In this document: positions 18,739-28,262 of the stretch, one piece after another
Layout: each line of letters opens with the position of its first letter
Position numbering within the stretch: the first letter of the stretch is position 1
NCBI GenBank assembly: GCA_944393325.1
Contig: CALXZU010000084.1
Coordinates: 1-38,627 of the forward strand
Length of the DNA: 38,627 bases
Reading direction: 5' to 3'
Origin: an uncultured Clostridia bacterium
GTDB lineage: Bacteria; Bacillota; Clostridia; TANB77; CAG-508
Notes under the pieces: generated by a model
What the model was told of the DNA's origin: nothing
Seen by the model: only the letters and a program-made list of their open reading frames with translations
Databases searched by the model: none
Translations under genes and position numbers: made by a program

Positions 18739-21700
18739 ATGAGAAGAAAAGATTTAATTAAGATTTTAGCATTTGTAGTAATAGTGGTTTTAGCATTAGC
18801 TGTAAATAAGCTATATTTTAAAACTAGTTTTAGTGCTGACAATAATGTAAATGGCATTTTAGAAGGTGCTATTAATAAGTATGTAAATTATTCACTTTCT
18901 AATGGAGAGAAGGGAACTATAGTAGAATATGCATTAAGGACAGGAATGGAATATGAAAATGAAGAAGAGTTTAATGCAATAAAACTATCAGAATTGAATA
19001 TTAATGTAAATCAAATAGATGGAAAATACCCAAGTGAAGTAAAAGTAATAGAAAAATCAAGCAAAGTAACAAATGGAAAGACAGAAGAAATAGAAGAAGA
19101 TTATAGTTATGATGCTTCAAATGGAAACTTGGTAATAAGAACAAGTAATGAAAACGAAAATGGGGAAGCAATCTATAATGAGAAACCAAGTGAAAGTGAT
19201 AGAGATGAATATATAATCATTGCAAAATATGATACATACACAGAAGAAAAAGAAGAAAGAGAGTTAATATGTGATGTAGAATATAAAGCAGTGTTATTTG
19301 ACGAGGAAAGAGAAATAATAAGTGAAGGAACATTAGGAAGTAAAGTAACAGAAAATGTAGGAGAATTAACAACAGTAAGTACAACAAGAGAAGACATATA
19401 TAATGGACATATAAAATCAAATGTAATAAATGGAACAACATATGAAACAGAATATAAAGAAGAAAATGAGATAGAAATAAGTAATAAAGAAGCTCAAGAA
19501 AGATTAAAAATAGAAGAAAAGAATACATTTGAGAAAGAAGGAGATGTATATTATAAAAGCACAAAGATATTAAAAGATGGATTTGTAGATGTATTAGGAG
19601 AGAACGGAAAAGTAGAGATAATAGATCAAAATGGAAATATAGTAAGTACAATAGATAATAATAGTTTTGGTGAAAATGGAGAAGTAGTAGTAGAGTATGG
19701 AGAAGATGTAAATAGTATAACAATAGAAACAAGTAAGATAGAAAAAGAAGGAATAATAAAAGTTGAAAATGTAAAGAAAATAAAAAGTGATGTACTAAAT
19801 GTAGAAGATAGAGATATAGTAAGAAATTTAAGTGTAGTTGGAACTTTTGAAAAAGAAGTAGAAATAGAGGTGGAAAGCAGTAACGAAGAAAGAATCAATG
19901 TAGGAGCAACTTTAAATATAGACTTAAATTTAAATAATAATGAAGAAGAAAATAATGGAGTTAATGTAAATAATACTGAAGAACCTGAGAAAACAACACA
20001 AACAGTAGAAGAAGAAAGTTATAGAAATGATGAAGAAGAAACAATTGAAGTAAAGAACAGTACAACAAATGTAGAAGTAAGTTTAGATAATACAAATTGG
20101 ACAAATGAAAAGCAAAATGAAGTAACATTTGATATATATTTAAATTCATCAAATGTTGCAAATAATTTATTTGATAGTCCATCAATAAGAATAAAACTAC
20201 CAAGTGATATTGAAAAAGTAATATTAGGTAATAGTTCTATAGTATATAGCAATGGTTTAAATATGGAAGAACCATATGTAGAACAAGGCGAAGATGGAAG
20301 TTCATACATTGTAGTTAATTTAAGTGGAAAACAAACAGTTTATACTGAGAGTGATTTAGACTTAAAAACAAATATAAAAATACCTGTGTCTATTATATTA
20401 AATAAAGATATTGAAAGCAGAAAAGATAAGTTAACAGTAATATATACAAATAACTATACTGTTGATGGAAGTACTGAACAAGGTGCTAAACAAGGAGAAA
20501 TAAATATAACAAATTTTGAAGGAAATAAAACAGAAAACAATAATGACACATCTGATGGAAATAGCATTATTGATAAGGTTACAGAGGTAGTAGAAGATAA
20601 AGCTAAAGAAGAGGCTATTGTTGGTGCTCCTTCTCAAGATGAGATAGATGGATTAGAGATTAAAGTAACTCCAGTAAAAGGTGATACTGAGTTAAAAGAC
20701 GGTGATACTGTCTATGAAGGAGAATTCATAAAATATAATGTAGAGATTACTAATACAACAAGTAATCCAATTGAAAATGTCAAAGTTATCGGAACTATAC
20801 CTGAAGGAACTGTTTATGGAGAATTAATTTCAAGATTTGATGATATAAACGATTTAAAATATGAGTACGATTTTGATGAAAACATTAAAGAGAAAGAAAT
20901 AGAAATAGGAACAATAAAAGCAGGAGAGACTATTAGTCAGTATTATGAAATACAAGTAGAAGATTTACCTGATGATGAAAATGAAAAAGACATTTTAACA
21001 AATATAAAAACATATATTGATGATACAGTGATAAATAATGTTGATTTTAATAATAAAATACAACAAGGTAATGTAAAAGCATTTTTATGGTCTAAGTCTT
21101 CAGGTACAACTCAATCAGGATTATATAATCGTTGGAATTACGGAATTAATTTGTATAATCCAACAGAAGAAGAATTAACAATAAGAATAGAAATACCACA
21201 GATATTTGATATGAGCCAAGAGGTTATTGATAATAAAGATATATATGTAAATGCATATGAAGCAGATTATGATACAAGAATTATTAATAAAAATACTAGT
21301 ATAGAAGAAAACCTACAAGGATTTTCTTATAATATTGAAGGAAATGAAATTGTTATAACAACGACAAAAAGTGGAACATATATTATAGGATTACAAAAGA
21401 AAGATGGGGTAAATAGTGGAGAAAATGTGGAAAAAGATGTAATAACATCAGCAACTATTATAACATCTGATAATACAGAATATAAAACTAATGAAAACAG
21501 AATGATACATCATATTAACAGTATATCTGTAAAAATGACATCAGATAATGAAGGCGAAGAATTAAGATATGGTGATGAAATAAATTATAATATATCTATT
21601 ACATGTGAAGACATGAGTGAAGCAATTGATGAAAACAGCGGACTATCAATTAATATTTTAGATTATTTACCAGAAAACATAATACCAGAAAGTATCACAT

Positions 21701-24700
21701 ATGATTATTTTGAAATTAAAAATAAAGTAGATGAAAACGGAAATGAAGTAGCAAATGGATTTACTGATAAAACAACAATAACAGAGGATTTATATGAGAC
21801 GAAAAAAGATGAAAATGGAGAAAGGTTACCTCACGTGGATATAAATACGATAATTCCATATAAAGAGACTATAAATGTACAAATTAAAGCAACAGCTGGC
21901 TATGTATATGAAAAAACAGAAATTGAAAATAGTGTAACAATTCAAAACCAACAATTTGATACTGAAATTGGAGAAGATATAGAAAATGGAAGTGATAGAT
22001 TTGAAACAAAGACTTCAAATACAATTAAACATATAATTCTTCCATATGATTATGATGAAGAAAACCCAGATAATCCAAAGGATCCAGACCAGCCAGCAGA
22101 TCCAGATGATCCAAATAATCCGGACCATCCGAATAATCCAGATGACCCAAATAATCCTGGAGGGACTGACAATCCAAGTGATCCAAATGCAAGATATTCA
22201 ATATCAGGTGTGGCATGGAATGATGCAAATGGTGATGGAGAAAGACAAGATGATGAAGGATTAATAGATGGAGTATCAGTATTATTAGTGGATTTAAGTA
22301 ATTCAAGCAATGTAAAAGAACAAACATCAACAAGTAATGGTAGATATTCTTTCCAAGAATTAGAACAAGGAAATTATCTTGTTGTATTTAGATATGATAC
22401 TGCAACATATATGTTAGCAGAGTATAGAGCAAGTGGGGTGGTTGACAGTGTAAATTCAGATGCAATGCAACAAACAATAACTTTAGATGGAAGAAGAGAA
22501 GCGGTAGGATTAACAGATCAAATTACTTTAAATCAAGATGCTAATAATATAGATGTTGGTTTGACACAAAAAGGTGGATATGATCTAAAATTAGATAAAT
22601 ATATAACAGGTGTAACAGTAACTACATCTGCTGGAGAAAAGCAGTATTCATATGATAATACTAAACTAGGAAGAGTAGAAATTAGAGCTAAAGAAATAGA
22701 AGGAGCTACAGTGGATATAAAATATAGAATAGTAGTTACTAATGAAGGAAGTTCAGCAGCAACAGTAAATGAAATATATGATAATGTACCAAATGGATTA
22801 ACATTTTCACCTAGTGAAAATGCAAGTTGGTCAGAAGAGAACGGAAAACTTATAAATAGAGGGTTATCAAATCAAACTATTAATCCAGGAGAAAGTAAGG
22901 AAATAACACTAACATTAACAAAAACAATGACAAGTGAAGATGCTGGAACATTTAAAAATACAGCGGAAATAGGAACAGCACAAGGTAGTGTTACAGGAAC
23001 AGAAGATATAGATTCAACACCTGGTAATGGAAATACAAGCGAAGATGATTATTCAGAAGCAGACATAATTATAGGTGTAGGAACAGGTGTAGGAGTATAT
23101 ATTTCAATAGGAGCAATTATAGCAGTTATTGCAATATTGGTATTTTTGGGAATTAAGTTTAAATTTAAAATTAAAAAAATAACTAAAATAGGATTATCAA
23201 TAATAGTTGTGGCAATATTAGGAATAAATATTAGTAGTAATGTATATGCAGCTTCAGGTTGGTGCTCGTTAAGATATACTGGGAATGGTGAAACAACGCA
23301 TGGGTTTAGTGGAGGACCTTTTGATTCAGCTATATGTGCTGATGATTGGGTATTTCCAGCAGCTGGATTTAGTGGTGCTAAATGTAAATGTCCTACAAGG
23401 TATTATTATACTTCTTCAATAACTTATACTTATGGATCTTGGATACCATTAGGACCTGCAATTGAATTAGAAAAACAAAATCCACATAATCTTGATAGAA
23501 TACCAATAAAAGAGGTTGGAACTGGAGGAACAAGGAGATATGTACTAGGTCCATTTAATGCTACATCAAACTCAGATGATGAGGCATATAGAATTAGAAT
23601 ATATGGAAAGAATGGTAGAACACTAGGATATTCAGTATGTGATGCAAACGGAAACTATAGAGGTTCGGTAAATGGAGATGGTGATGTTGAATTTTATTTA
23701 TCAGTAGATGCTACTACCTTAGAGAATGCTGGAGGAGTTAGTCGTGTAGAAGCAACACAAGGAAAATGGCAACCAAATAAAAGAAAAAAATATGAATGGT
23801 CTTATGCATGGTTTGAATATGAGGACGATGATCCATGTCCAACTAATGGTTCAGGTAACCGCCACCAAAATGCAGAGTATCCAGAGACTAAAACAGGTGA
23901 GGTATGGGAAGAAAAAGATTTATGGACAGAAGATACTATAGAATGGACAACATTTAATACAGTTATAAGATTATATAAAGTAGACTTAGATGAATATGAG
24001 AAAAAAGATGATAATTTTGATGTACATATAAATATATCAGGTGTTCTTGAACAAGTAGGAGGTTCATATAGAGAAGAATTTACAACAACAGACGGAAAAT
24101 ATACTTTTGATAACCTAGTTCCAGGTACGTATAGAATAACAGAAACAATAAATAATAATTATGGTTATGAGCAAAATGTTGAGGCATATATAACAACTAC
24201 AAGAAGTAATGGACAAGTTTTTATAACATATATGACGAACTGGAAAGACACAGGTAACTTAAAAGTAATTAAAAAAGATATAGACAGTGGACTACCGATG
24301 GGAGGAGTAGGCTTTAAGTTACGAGGAGAAGAAGGCTATGTTGTAGGAATAGACAGTGGAGGAAACCCTATAAGGGTAGCTACTGGAAAAGTACAATTCC
24401 ATAATATGAGATATACAGGTAATAAAGCTGAAGCAACAACGTTTAAAACAGATAACAATGGTGTATTAGAGGTATATAACATAAGAACAGGAACATATAC
24501 AGTAGAAGAGGTATCAGTAAACCCTGATGATTATGGATATGAATTAGACCCAGAATATGTATTCTGTGAGGGACAACAAGGAGTAATGGAAGGAACAGTT
24601 GTGGTAGTAAGGCAAAAATCATATCATACTACAGGATTATCTGGAGAACAATATCCAGGACAAACAAGAAGAAATATAACAGTTAGTGGTCAAGGAAATA

Positions 24701-27700
24701 ATCAAAATGCAAATGCTGGAGTGTTTAATGGTATACATTTCCAAAACAGAAGAAAATGGGTTAAGATTTCAGGAAAAGTATTTGAAAAAATGCTTGATGG
24801 TAAAGGAACTGTAATACAAGGCGGATATTCATATGTGCCAGGAACAGACGAATTGGTTGCAAATGTATCAGTAAACTTATTAGATAGTAGTGGAAATATA
24901 GTAGAATTTAGAACAGAGCAAACATTAGACGTACCAGGAGATTATACACCAGATCCAAGCTATAGAGGAGCTTCAGTAACATCAGTTGATACAGATTCAA
25001 ATGGAGAATATACAATTGTAGACGTATTAATAGATAAATTAGACCAATATTATATACAATTTACTTATAATGGAATGAGTTATGAATCAATACCATTATT
25101 AGATATGGATATACTTTCTGAAAGTTATAATGGAACAAGAGCAATAGAGACAGATCCAGTAAGAAGTGCATTTAATAATAAATTTGCAGTAATAACTCAT
25201 AGTAATTCAACAGGACCAGTTGGTGAATCAAGAAGTGATGTAAATGGAGGTAAAACTTCAGACTTGAGTTACAAAGAAGGAGAACATACAAGTGAATTAG
25301 ATTATGGTTCAGACACATTTGGACATGATAAGCAAATATATCCAATAAATTATACATATGAACAATATCTAATAAATGCAAATACAAAAGATGCATTCCA
25401 ACAAAAAGGATATTCAGGTTACTTAGAGGATATGAGAAGAAGAGAAGACATAAGGAAGAACGAAGAAACAGTAATTGACGGATTTGACCTTGGAATAAAA
25501 GAAAGAGAACAACCAGATATGGCATTAGTTGAAGACATTGAAAAAGCTAAAATATGTTTAAATGGATATGAATATACATATAATTATAATCAAAGATTCC
25601 AAGTACAAGAACCGGTGGGATTTGATCCAGGTATAAAATTCGGAGACGAGTACGGAATGCAAGAATATACTCAAACAATATACTCATCAGATATAGTATA
25701 TAATGAAAACAAACAAAACGAGGAAGGATTAGAAATATATGTAACATATAAAGTAGCGTTAAGAAATGAATCAACAAACCTTAATACAAGAATAAATGAA
25801 ATTACGAATTACCATGATGAAGGATATGAATTTGTAAGAGCAGAATATGAAGGTGGTGGAGAAATTACAGGATGCAATTCTGAAGGAGGAGCAACAAGAA
25901 TACCAGTAATGCAATACTTAGAACCTATGCAAACAAGCTATGTATATATTACATATAGAGTAACTGATGAAAAAATAAATAGTATGGTAGATCCAAATAC
26001 AACAGAAACAACGTTAGAATCAGTAACAGAAATAACATCATATTCAACATTTGATGAAAATGGTGTATATGCAGGTATAGATAAAGACTCAAGACCAGGT
26101 TCAGCAGAACCAGGAGTTATAGAAACATATGAAGACGATACAGATAGTGCACCAGACCTTAGATTACAAAGACAAGAAGGAAGAACAATAAAAGGAACTG
26201 TGTGGGAAGATGAAGCTATACAAGACTTATTGGCTGGAAATCAAACGTTTACATTCACTAATGAAGATGGAACAGAAGAAGATAAACAAGTTAAAGAAAG
26301 AATAGGAAATGGTGAATATGAGAAAGGAACAGAAAATGTTGTAGAAAATGTAAAAGTTGATTTAATACTATTGGCTAAAAATTTTGGAGATGAAATTGAT
26401 CTATCAAAAGCAAATATATTAAACGAAGTGGATACAGATGGTGCAGAAGGTACAGATTCACAAATAGCTCAATTATATCCAATAGGAGGCGAAGTAGGAG
26501 ATGCAACAACATATACAGATGCAAGAGGAAATTATGAATTTGTTGGAGTAGTACCAGGACAATATTTATTGAGATTTACTTATGGTAATGAAAGTGTGAT
26601 ATATGCACCTGATGGAACACAGATAAAAACAATAGATGATGTAGACAAATATAAATCAACTATATATAGAGGCTGGAGAGAAAACGAGGAAAACAGAAAT
26701 AGAGCAGAAAGTGATACGGACTATTGGTATAGAAATGAAACAGCAGATATGGGAGCACAAAGATTATCAGATGCGAGAGATGAAATAGGAATAAGATCAG
26801 CAGATGGTAAATCAATAGATATTATTGAAAGTAGAAAGAAACTTGAGGAAATTTATTACTATGCAAATACAAATGAAGGATATACAGAAGGTGAAGCATT
26901 AGAAGCAATAGAATCAAGAACAAGAGGTTTTGAGATAAAAATGGACTACTATAATGGTGATACAGACGAAAATAGTGAAACAACATTTGAACAGCAACAA
27001 GCAGGAGGATTTAAATATGTATTTGATAATATGGACTTTGGTATAATAAGAAGACCTATACAATCGATGGATGTATATAAAGAAATAGCATATGTAAAAG
27101 TAATATTGGCTAATGGACAGACAGTAATAGAAGGTGACCCAAGATATGATGAAATAGAACACTTAAGGTTTTTACCAGATATTGAATCTGGTAGAGAAGA
27201 TGCTGATGGTAACATTACTGGTGGTGAAATAAGTATAGAATTAGATAGTGAGATATTACAAGGTTCAACATTAGAAATAACATATGATATAATAGCAGAT
27301 AACAGAAATTCTGAAATAGATTATGATACAGATGAATATTACATCTATGGAATACAAAGTAGTTTAGACCATTTAATAGCACCACAAATACTTAGATTAA
27401 CAGATTATATATCAAATGGTTTAGCATATGACCCACAAACTGTGATAAATAATGATGTTGATGAAAATGGAAATCCAACAAATAGAACAAATGAATATTA
27501 TAAGTGGACAAATATTAGAAATACTGAAAAACAAACATTTGAAGGTATATCTGTAGAGGTTCCTGGATTTGCAGGAAGTAATGCAAAAGGGGAATACTGG
27601 TCAGAAGATGCACATAAGGCGTTAGAAGGATTTAACCAAATTTTAGCAACAGACTATTTTAAAGATATGAAATTTGAACAAAAAACAGCAAAACTACAGG

Positions 27701-27999
27701 TATCAAGATTGTTATCAAACACAGCAGATGACCTTACATTCTATAATGATATTGAGGTAAACATACTAAAAGGAGGAAGAACATCAGAAACAGGAGAAGA
27801 TGATGACTATACAATACCAGGAGATTATATACCAACAGATGGAGGAAGAGAAACTGGAGGAGATGATGACTACAGATTGGTAACAGTAACAGAACCTACT
27901 GGTGAAAATCAAAACTATGTAATATATGTAATCTTAGGAGTTAGTACATTAATAATCCTAACAGCTGGAATAATATTCATAAAGAAAAAGGTGTTATAA
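18739..27999 (+). CDS. Giant fused surface protein 2 (predicted polyprotein)
   Basis: Protein of 3086 aa. GGGGGG (18725-18730), 8 bases before ATG 18739, sets the start; a TTG two codons earlier is too close to it. Signal peptide or anchor 1-34 (MRRKDLIKILAFVV...). Residues 40-681 equal giant 1 and residues 1-472 equal giant 3. Order: N-terminal beta-sandwich modules, DUF11-like modules, D-x-P linker (1109-1151), SdrD B-like (from 1152), DUF11-like, then a membrane hairpin with the best cut site of the three, VYA|AS after 1504. The head that follows is unlike that of giants 1 and 3 and is rich in Cys for this family (GWC, AIC, KCKC). Conserved parts resume at YVLGPF near 1601: Cna-B/SpaA-like modules from 1739 and 1838, SdrD-like modules from 2007 and 2484, KEREQPDMAL near 2254, and a C-terminal anchor from about 3059 after TEPTG. 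It is the middle of three tandem paralogues and is bracketed by 1801-bp identical repeats. Confidence 0.88.
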   Translation: MRRKDLIKILAFVVIVVLALAVNKLYFKTSFSADNNVNGILEGAINKYVNYSLSNGEKGTIVEYALRTGMEYENEEEFNAIKLSELNINVNQIDGKYPSEVKVIEKSSKVTNGKTEEIEEDYSYDASNGNLVIRTSNENENGEAIYNEKPSESDRDEYIIIAKYDTYTEEKEERELICDVEYKAVLFDEEREIISEGTLGSKVTENVGELTTVSTTREDIYNGHIKSNVINGTTYETEYKEENEIEISNKEAQERLKIEEKNTFEKEGDVYYKSTKILKDGFVDVLGENGKVEIIDQNGNIVSTIDNNSFGENGEVVVEYGEDVNSITIETSKIEKEGIIKVENVKKIKSDVLNVEDRDIVRNLSVVGTFEKEVEIEVESSNEERINVGATLNIDLNLNNNEEENNGVNVNNTEEPEKTTQTVEEESYRNDEEETIEVKNSTTNVEVSLDNTNWTNEKQNEVTFDIYLNSSNVANNLFDSPSIRIKLPSDIEKVILGNSSIVYSNGLNMEEPYVEQGEDGSSYIVVNLSGKQTVYTESDLDLKTNIKIPVSIILNKDIESRKDKLTVIYTNNYTVDGSTEQGAKQGEINITNFEGNKTENNNDTSDGNSIIDKVTEVVEDKAKEEAIVGAPSQDEIDGLEIKVTPVKGDTELKDGDTVYEGEFIKYNVEITNTTSNPIENVKVIGTIPEGTVYGELISRFDDINDLKYEYDFDENIKEKEIEIGTIKAGETISQYYEIQVEDLPDDENEKDILTNIKTYIDDTVINNVDFNNKIQQGNVKAFLWSKSSGTTQSGLYNRWNYGINLYNPTEEELTIRIEIPQIFDMSQEVIDNKDIYVNAYEADYDTRIINKNTSIEENLQGFSYNIEGNEIVITTTKSGTYIIGLQKKDGVNSGENVEKDVITSATIITSDNTEYKTNENRMIHHINSISVKMTSDNEGEELRYGDEINYNISITCEDMSEAIDENSGLSINILDYLPENIIPESITYDYFEIKNKVDENGNEVANGFTDKTTITEDLYETKKDENGERLPHVDINTIIPYKETINVQIKATAGYVYEKTEIENSVTIQNQQFDTEIGEDIENGSDRFETKTSNTIKHIILPYDYDEENPDNPKDPDQPADPDDPNNPDHPNNPDDPNNPGGTDNPSDPNARYSISGVAWNDANGDGERQDDEGLIDGVSVLLVDLSNSSNVKEQTSTSNGRYSFQELEQGNYLVVFRYDTATYMLAEYRASGVVDSVNSDAMQQTITLDGRREAVGLTDQITLNQDANNIDVGLTQKGGYDLKLDKYITGVTVTTSAGEKQYSYDNTKLGRVEIRAKEIEGATVDIKYRIVVTNEGSSAATVNEIYDNVPNGLTFSPSENASWSEENGKLINRGLSNQTINPGESKEITLTLTKTMTSEDAGTFKNTAEIGTAQGSVTGTEDIDSTPGNGNTSEDDYSEADIIIGVGTGVGVYISIGAIIAVIAILVFLGIKFKFKIKKITKIGLSIIVVAILGINISSNVYAASGWCSLRYTGNGETTHGFSGGPFDSAICADDWVFPAAGFSGAKCKCPTRYYYTSSITYTYGSWIPLGPAIELEKQNPHNLDRIPIKEVGTGGTRRYVLGPFNATSNSDDEAYRIRIYGKNGRTLGYSVCDANGNYRGSVNGDGDVEFYLSVDATTLENAGGVSRVEATQGKWQPNKRKKYEWSYAWFEYEDDDPCPTNGSGNRHQNAEYPETKTGEVWEEKDLWTEDTIEWTTFNTVIRLYKVDLDEYEKKDDNFDVHINISGVLEQVGGSYREEFTTTDGKYTFDNLVPGTYRITETINNNYGYEQNVEAYITTTRSNGQVFITYMTNWKDTGNLKVIKKDIDSGLPMGGVGFKLRGEEGYVVGIDSGGNPIRVATGKVQFHNMRYTGNKAEATTFKTDNNGVLEVYNIRTGTYTVEEVSVNPDDYGYELDPEYVFCEGQQGVMEGTVVVVRQKSYHTTGLSGEQYPGQTRRNITVSGQGNNQNANAGVFNGIHFQNRRKWVKISGKVFEKMLDGKGTVIQGGYSYVPGTDELVANVSVNLLDSSGNIVEFRTEQTLDVPGDYTPDPSYRGASVTSVDTDSNGEYTIVDVLIDKLDQYYIQFTYNGMSYESIPLLDMDILSESYNGTRAIETDPVRSAFNNKFAVITHSNSTGPVGESRSDVNGGKTSDLSYKEGEHTSELDYGSDTFGHDKQIYPINYTYEQYLINANTKDAFQQKGYSGYLEDMRRREDIRKNEETVIDGFDLGIKEREQPDMALVEDIEKAKICLNGYEYTYNYNQRFQVQEPVGFDPGIKFGDEYGMQEYTQTIYSSDIVYNENKQNEEGLEIYVTYKVALRNESTNLNTRINEITNYHDEGYEFVRAEYEGGGEITGCNSEGGATRIPVMQYLEPMQTSYVYITYRVTDEKINSMVDPNTTETTLESVTEITSYSTFDENGVYAGIDKDSRPGSAEPGVIETYEDDTDSAPDLRLQRQEGRTIKGTVWEDEAIQDLLAGNQTFTFTNEDGTEEDKQVKERIGNGEYEKGTENVVENVKVDLILLAKNFGDEIDLSKANILNEVDTDGAEGTDSQIAQLYPIGGEVGDATTYTDARGNYEFVGVVPGQYLLRFTYGNESVIYAPDGTQIKTIDDVDKYKSTIYRGWRENEENRNRAESDTDYWYRNETADMGAQRLSDARDEIGIRSADGKSIDIIESRKKLEEIYYYANTNEGYTEGEALEAIESRTRGFEIKMDYYNGDTDENSETTFEQQQAGGFKYVFDNMDFGIIRRPIQSMDVYKEIAYVKVILANGQTVIEGDPRYDEIEHLRFLPDIESGREDADGNITGGEISIELDSEILQGSTLEITYDIIADNRNSEIDYDTDEYYIYGIQSSLDHLIAPQILRLTDYISNGLAYDPQTVINNDVDENGNPTNRTNEYYKWTNIRNTEKQTFEGISVEVPGFAGSNAKGEYWSEDAHKALEGFNQILATDYFKDMKFEQKTAKLQVSRLLSNTADDLTFYNDIEVNILKGGRTSETGEDDDYTIPGDYIPTDGGRETGGDDDYRLVTVTEPTGENQNYVIYVILGVSTLIILTAGIIFIKKKVL
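18856..20780 (+). repeat. 1925-bp block, copy in giant 2
   Basis: Second copy of 9416-11340. It overlaps the 1801-bp duplication repeat over 18856-20156, which is the part shared by all three giants. Confidence 0.9.
22063..22191 (+). repeat. D-x-P / N-x-P linker, giant 2
   Basis: About 14 Asp/Asn-x-Pro tripeptides of differing composition (NPDHPNNPDDPNNPGG), at the same position as in giant 1 but with different unit order. This indicates fast turnover of the 9-base units. Confidence 0.8.
23092..23250 (+). other. Internal anchor-plus-signal-peptide hairpin, giant 2
   Basis: Codes for residues 1452-1504: helix, loop KFKFKIKKITK, second hydrophobic segment, then SSNVYA|AS. Val at -3 and Ala at -1 form a textbook signal peptidase I site. 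It lines up residue for residue with the hairpin of giant 1. Confidence 0.73.
24718..25374 (+). repeat. 657-bp block, copy in giant 2
   Basis: Copy of 15248-15904. The matching part of giant 3 (around 34240-34890) is clearly diverged, so this exchange involved giants 1 and 2 only. Confidence 0.88.
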
Positions 28000-28004
28000 A
28001 AATT

Positions 28005-28036
28005 AGAAGGGTAGATTAGTTCTACCTTTCTTTTTT
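28005..28036 (+). terminator. Terminator of giant 2
   Basis: Exact copy of the hairpin after giant 1: an 11-bp stem with one G-T pair, a 5-base loop and a T-run. Confidence 0.85.
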
Positions 28037-28060
28037 AAGGATTTGAATGTGGATAAAAAC

Positions 28061-28123
28061 TACGCAAATAATAGAAAGAAGGATTTTTATAAAATATATT
28101 TAATGGTTGTAATAAAAATGTAA
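28061..28123 (+). promoter_or_regulatory. Conserved upstream element, giant 3
   Basis: Exact copy of the giant 2 element because it lies in the duplicated block. It therefore adds no independent evidence of conservation. Confidence 0.35.
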
Positions 28124-28203
28124 TATTATTTTAATAAAAATAGCTTAAACAACCTTCCCTAAAAGGATATAAGTAATATTTATATTTTGAAATAGTACAA
28201 ATC

Positions 28204-28232
28204 TTGAAATAAAAATGAAAATCCTGTAATAT
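28204..28232 (+). promoter_or_regulatory. Sigma-A promoter of giant 3
   Basis: TTGAAA (28204-28209), 17 bases, TAATAT (28227-28232), identical to the giant 2 promoter. The two genes should therefore be expressed together. Confidence 0.82.
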
Positions 28233-28262
28233 TAAAATAGTAGAAATTGGGGGGAATTGACC

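Larger units (their letters stand above)
18356..20156 (+). repeat. 1801-bp direct repeat, left border of giant 2
   Basis: Identical to 27880-29680 (offset 9524). It covers the last 120 bases of giant 1, the whole intergenic region and the first 472 codons of giant 2. It is bounded by an A/G difference at 18355/27879 and a T/A difference at 20157/29681. The two copies bracket giant 2 as a tandem-duplication unit. Confidence 0.9.

Noticed and set aside
22046..22264. 72-codon + strand frame inside giant 2
   Set aside because: It is a frame shadow of the D-x-P linker and SdrD module, made of Gln/Ile/Met repeats. The main frame is clearly coding.
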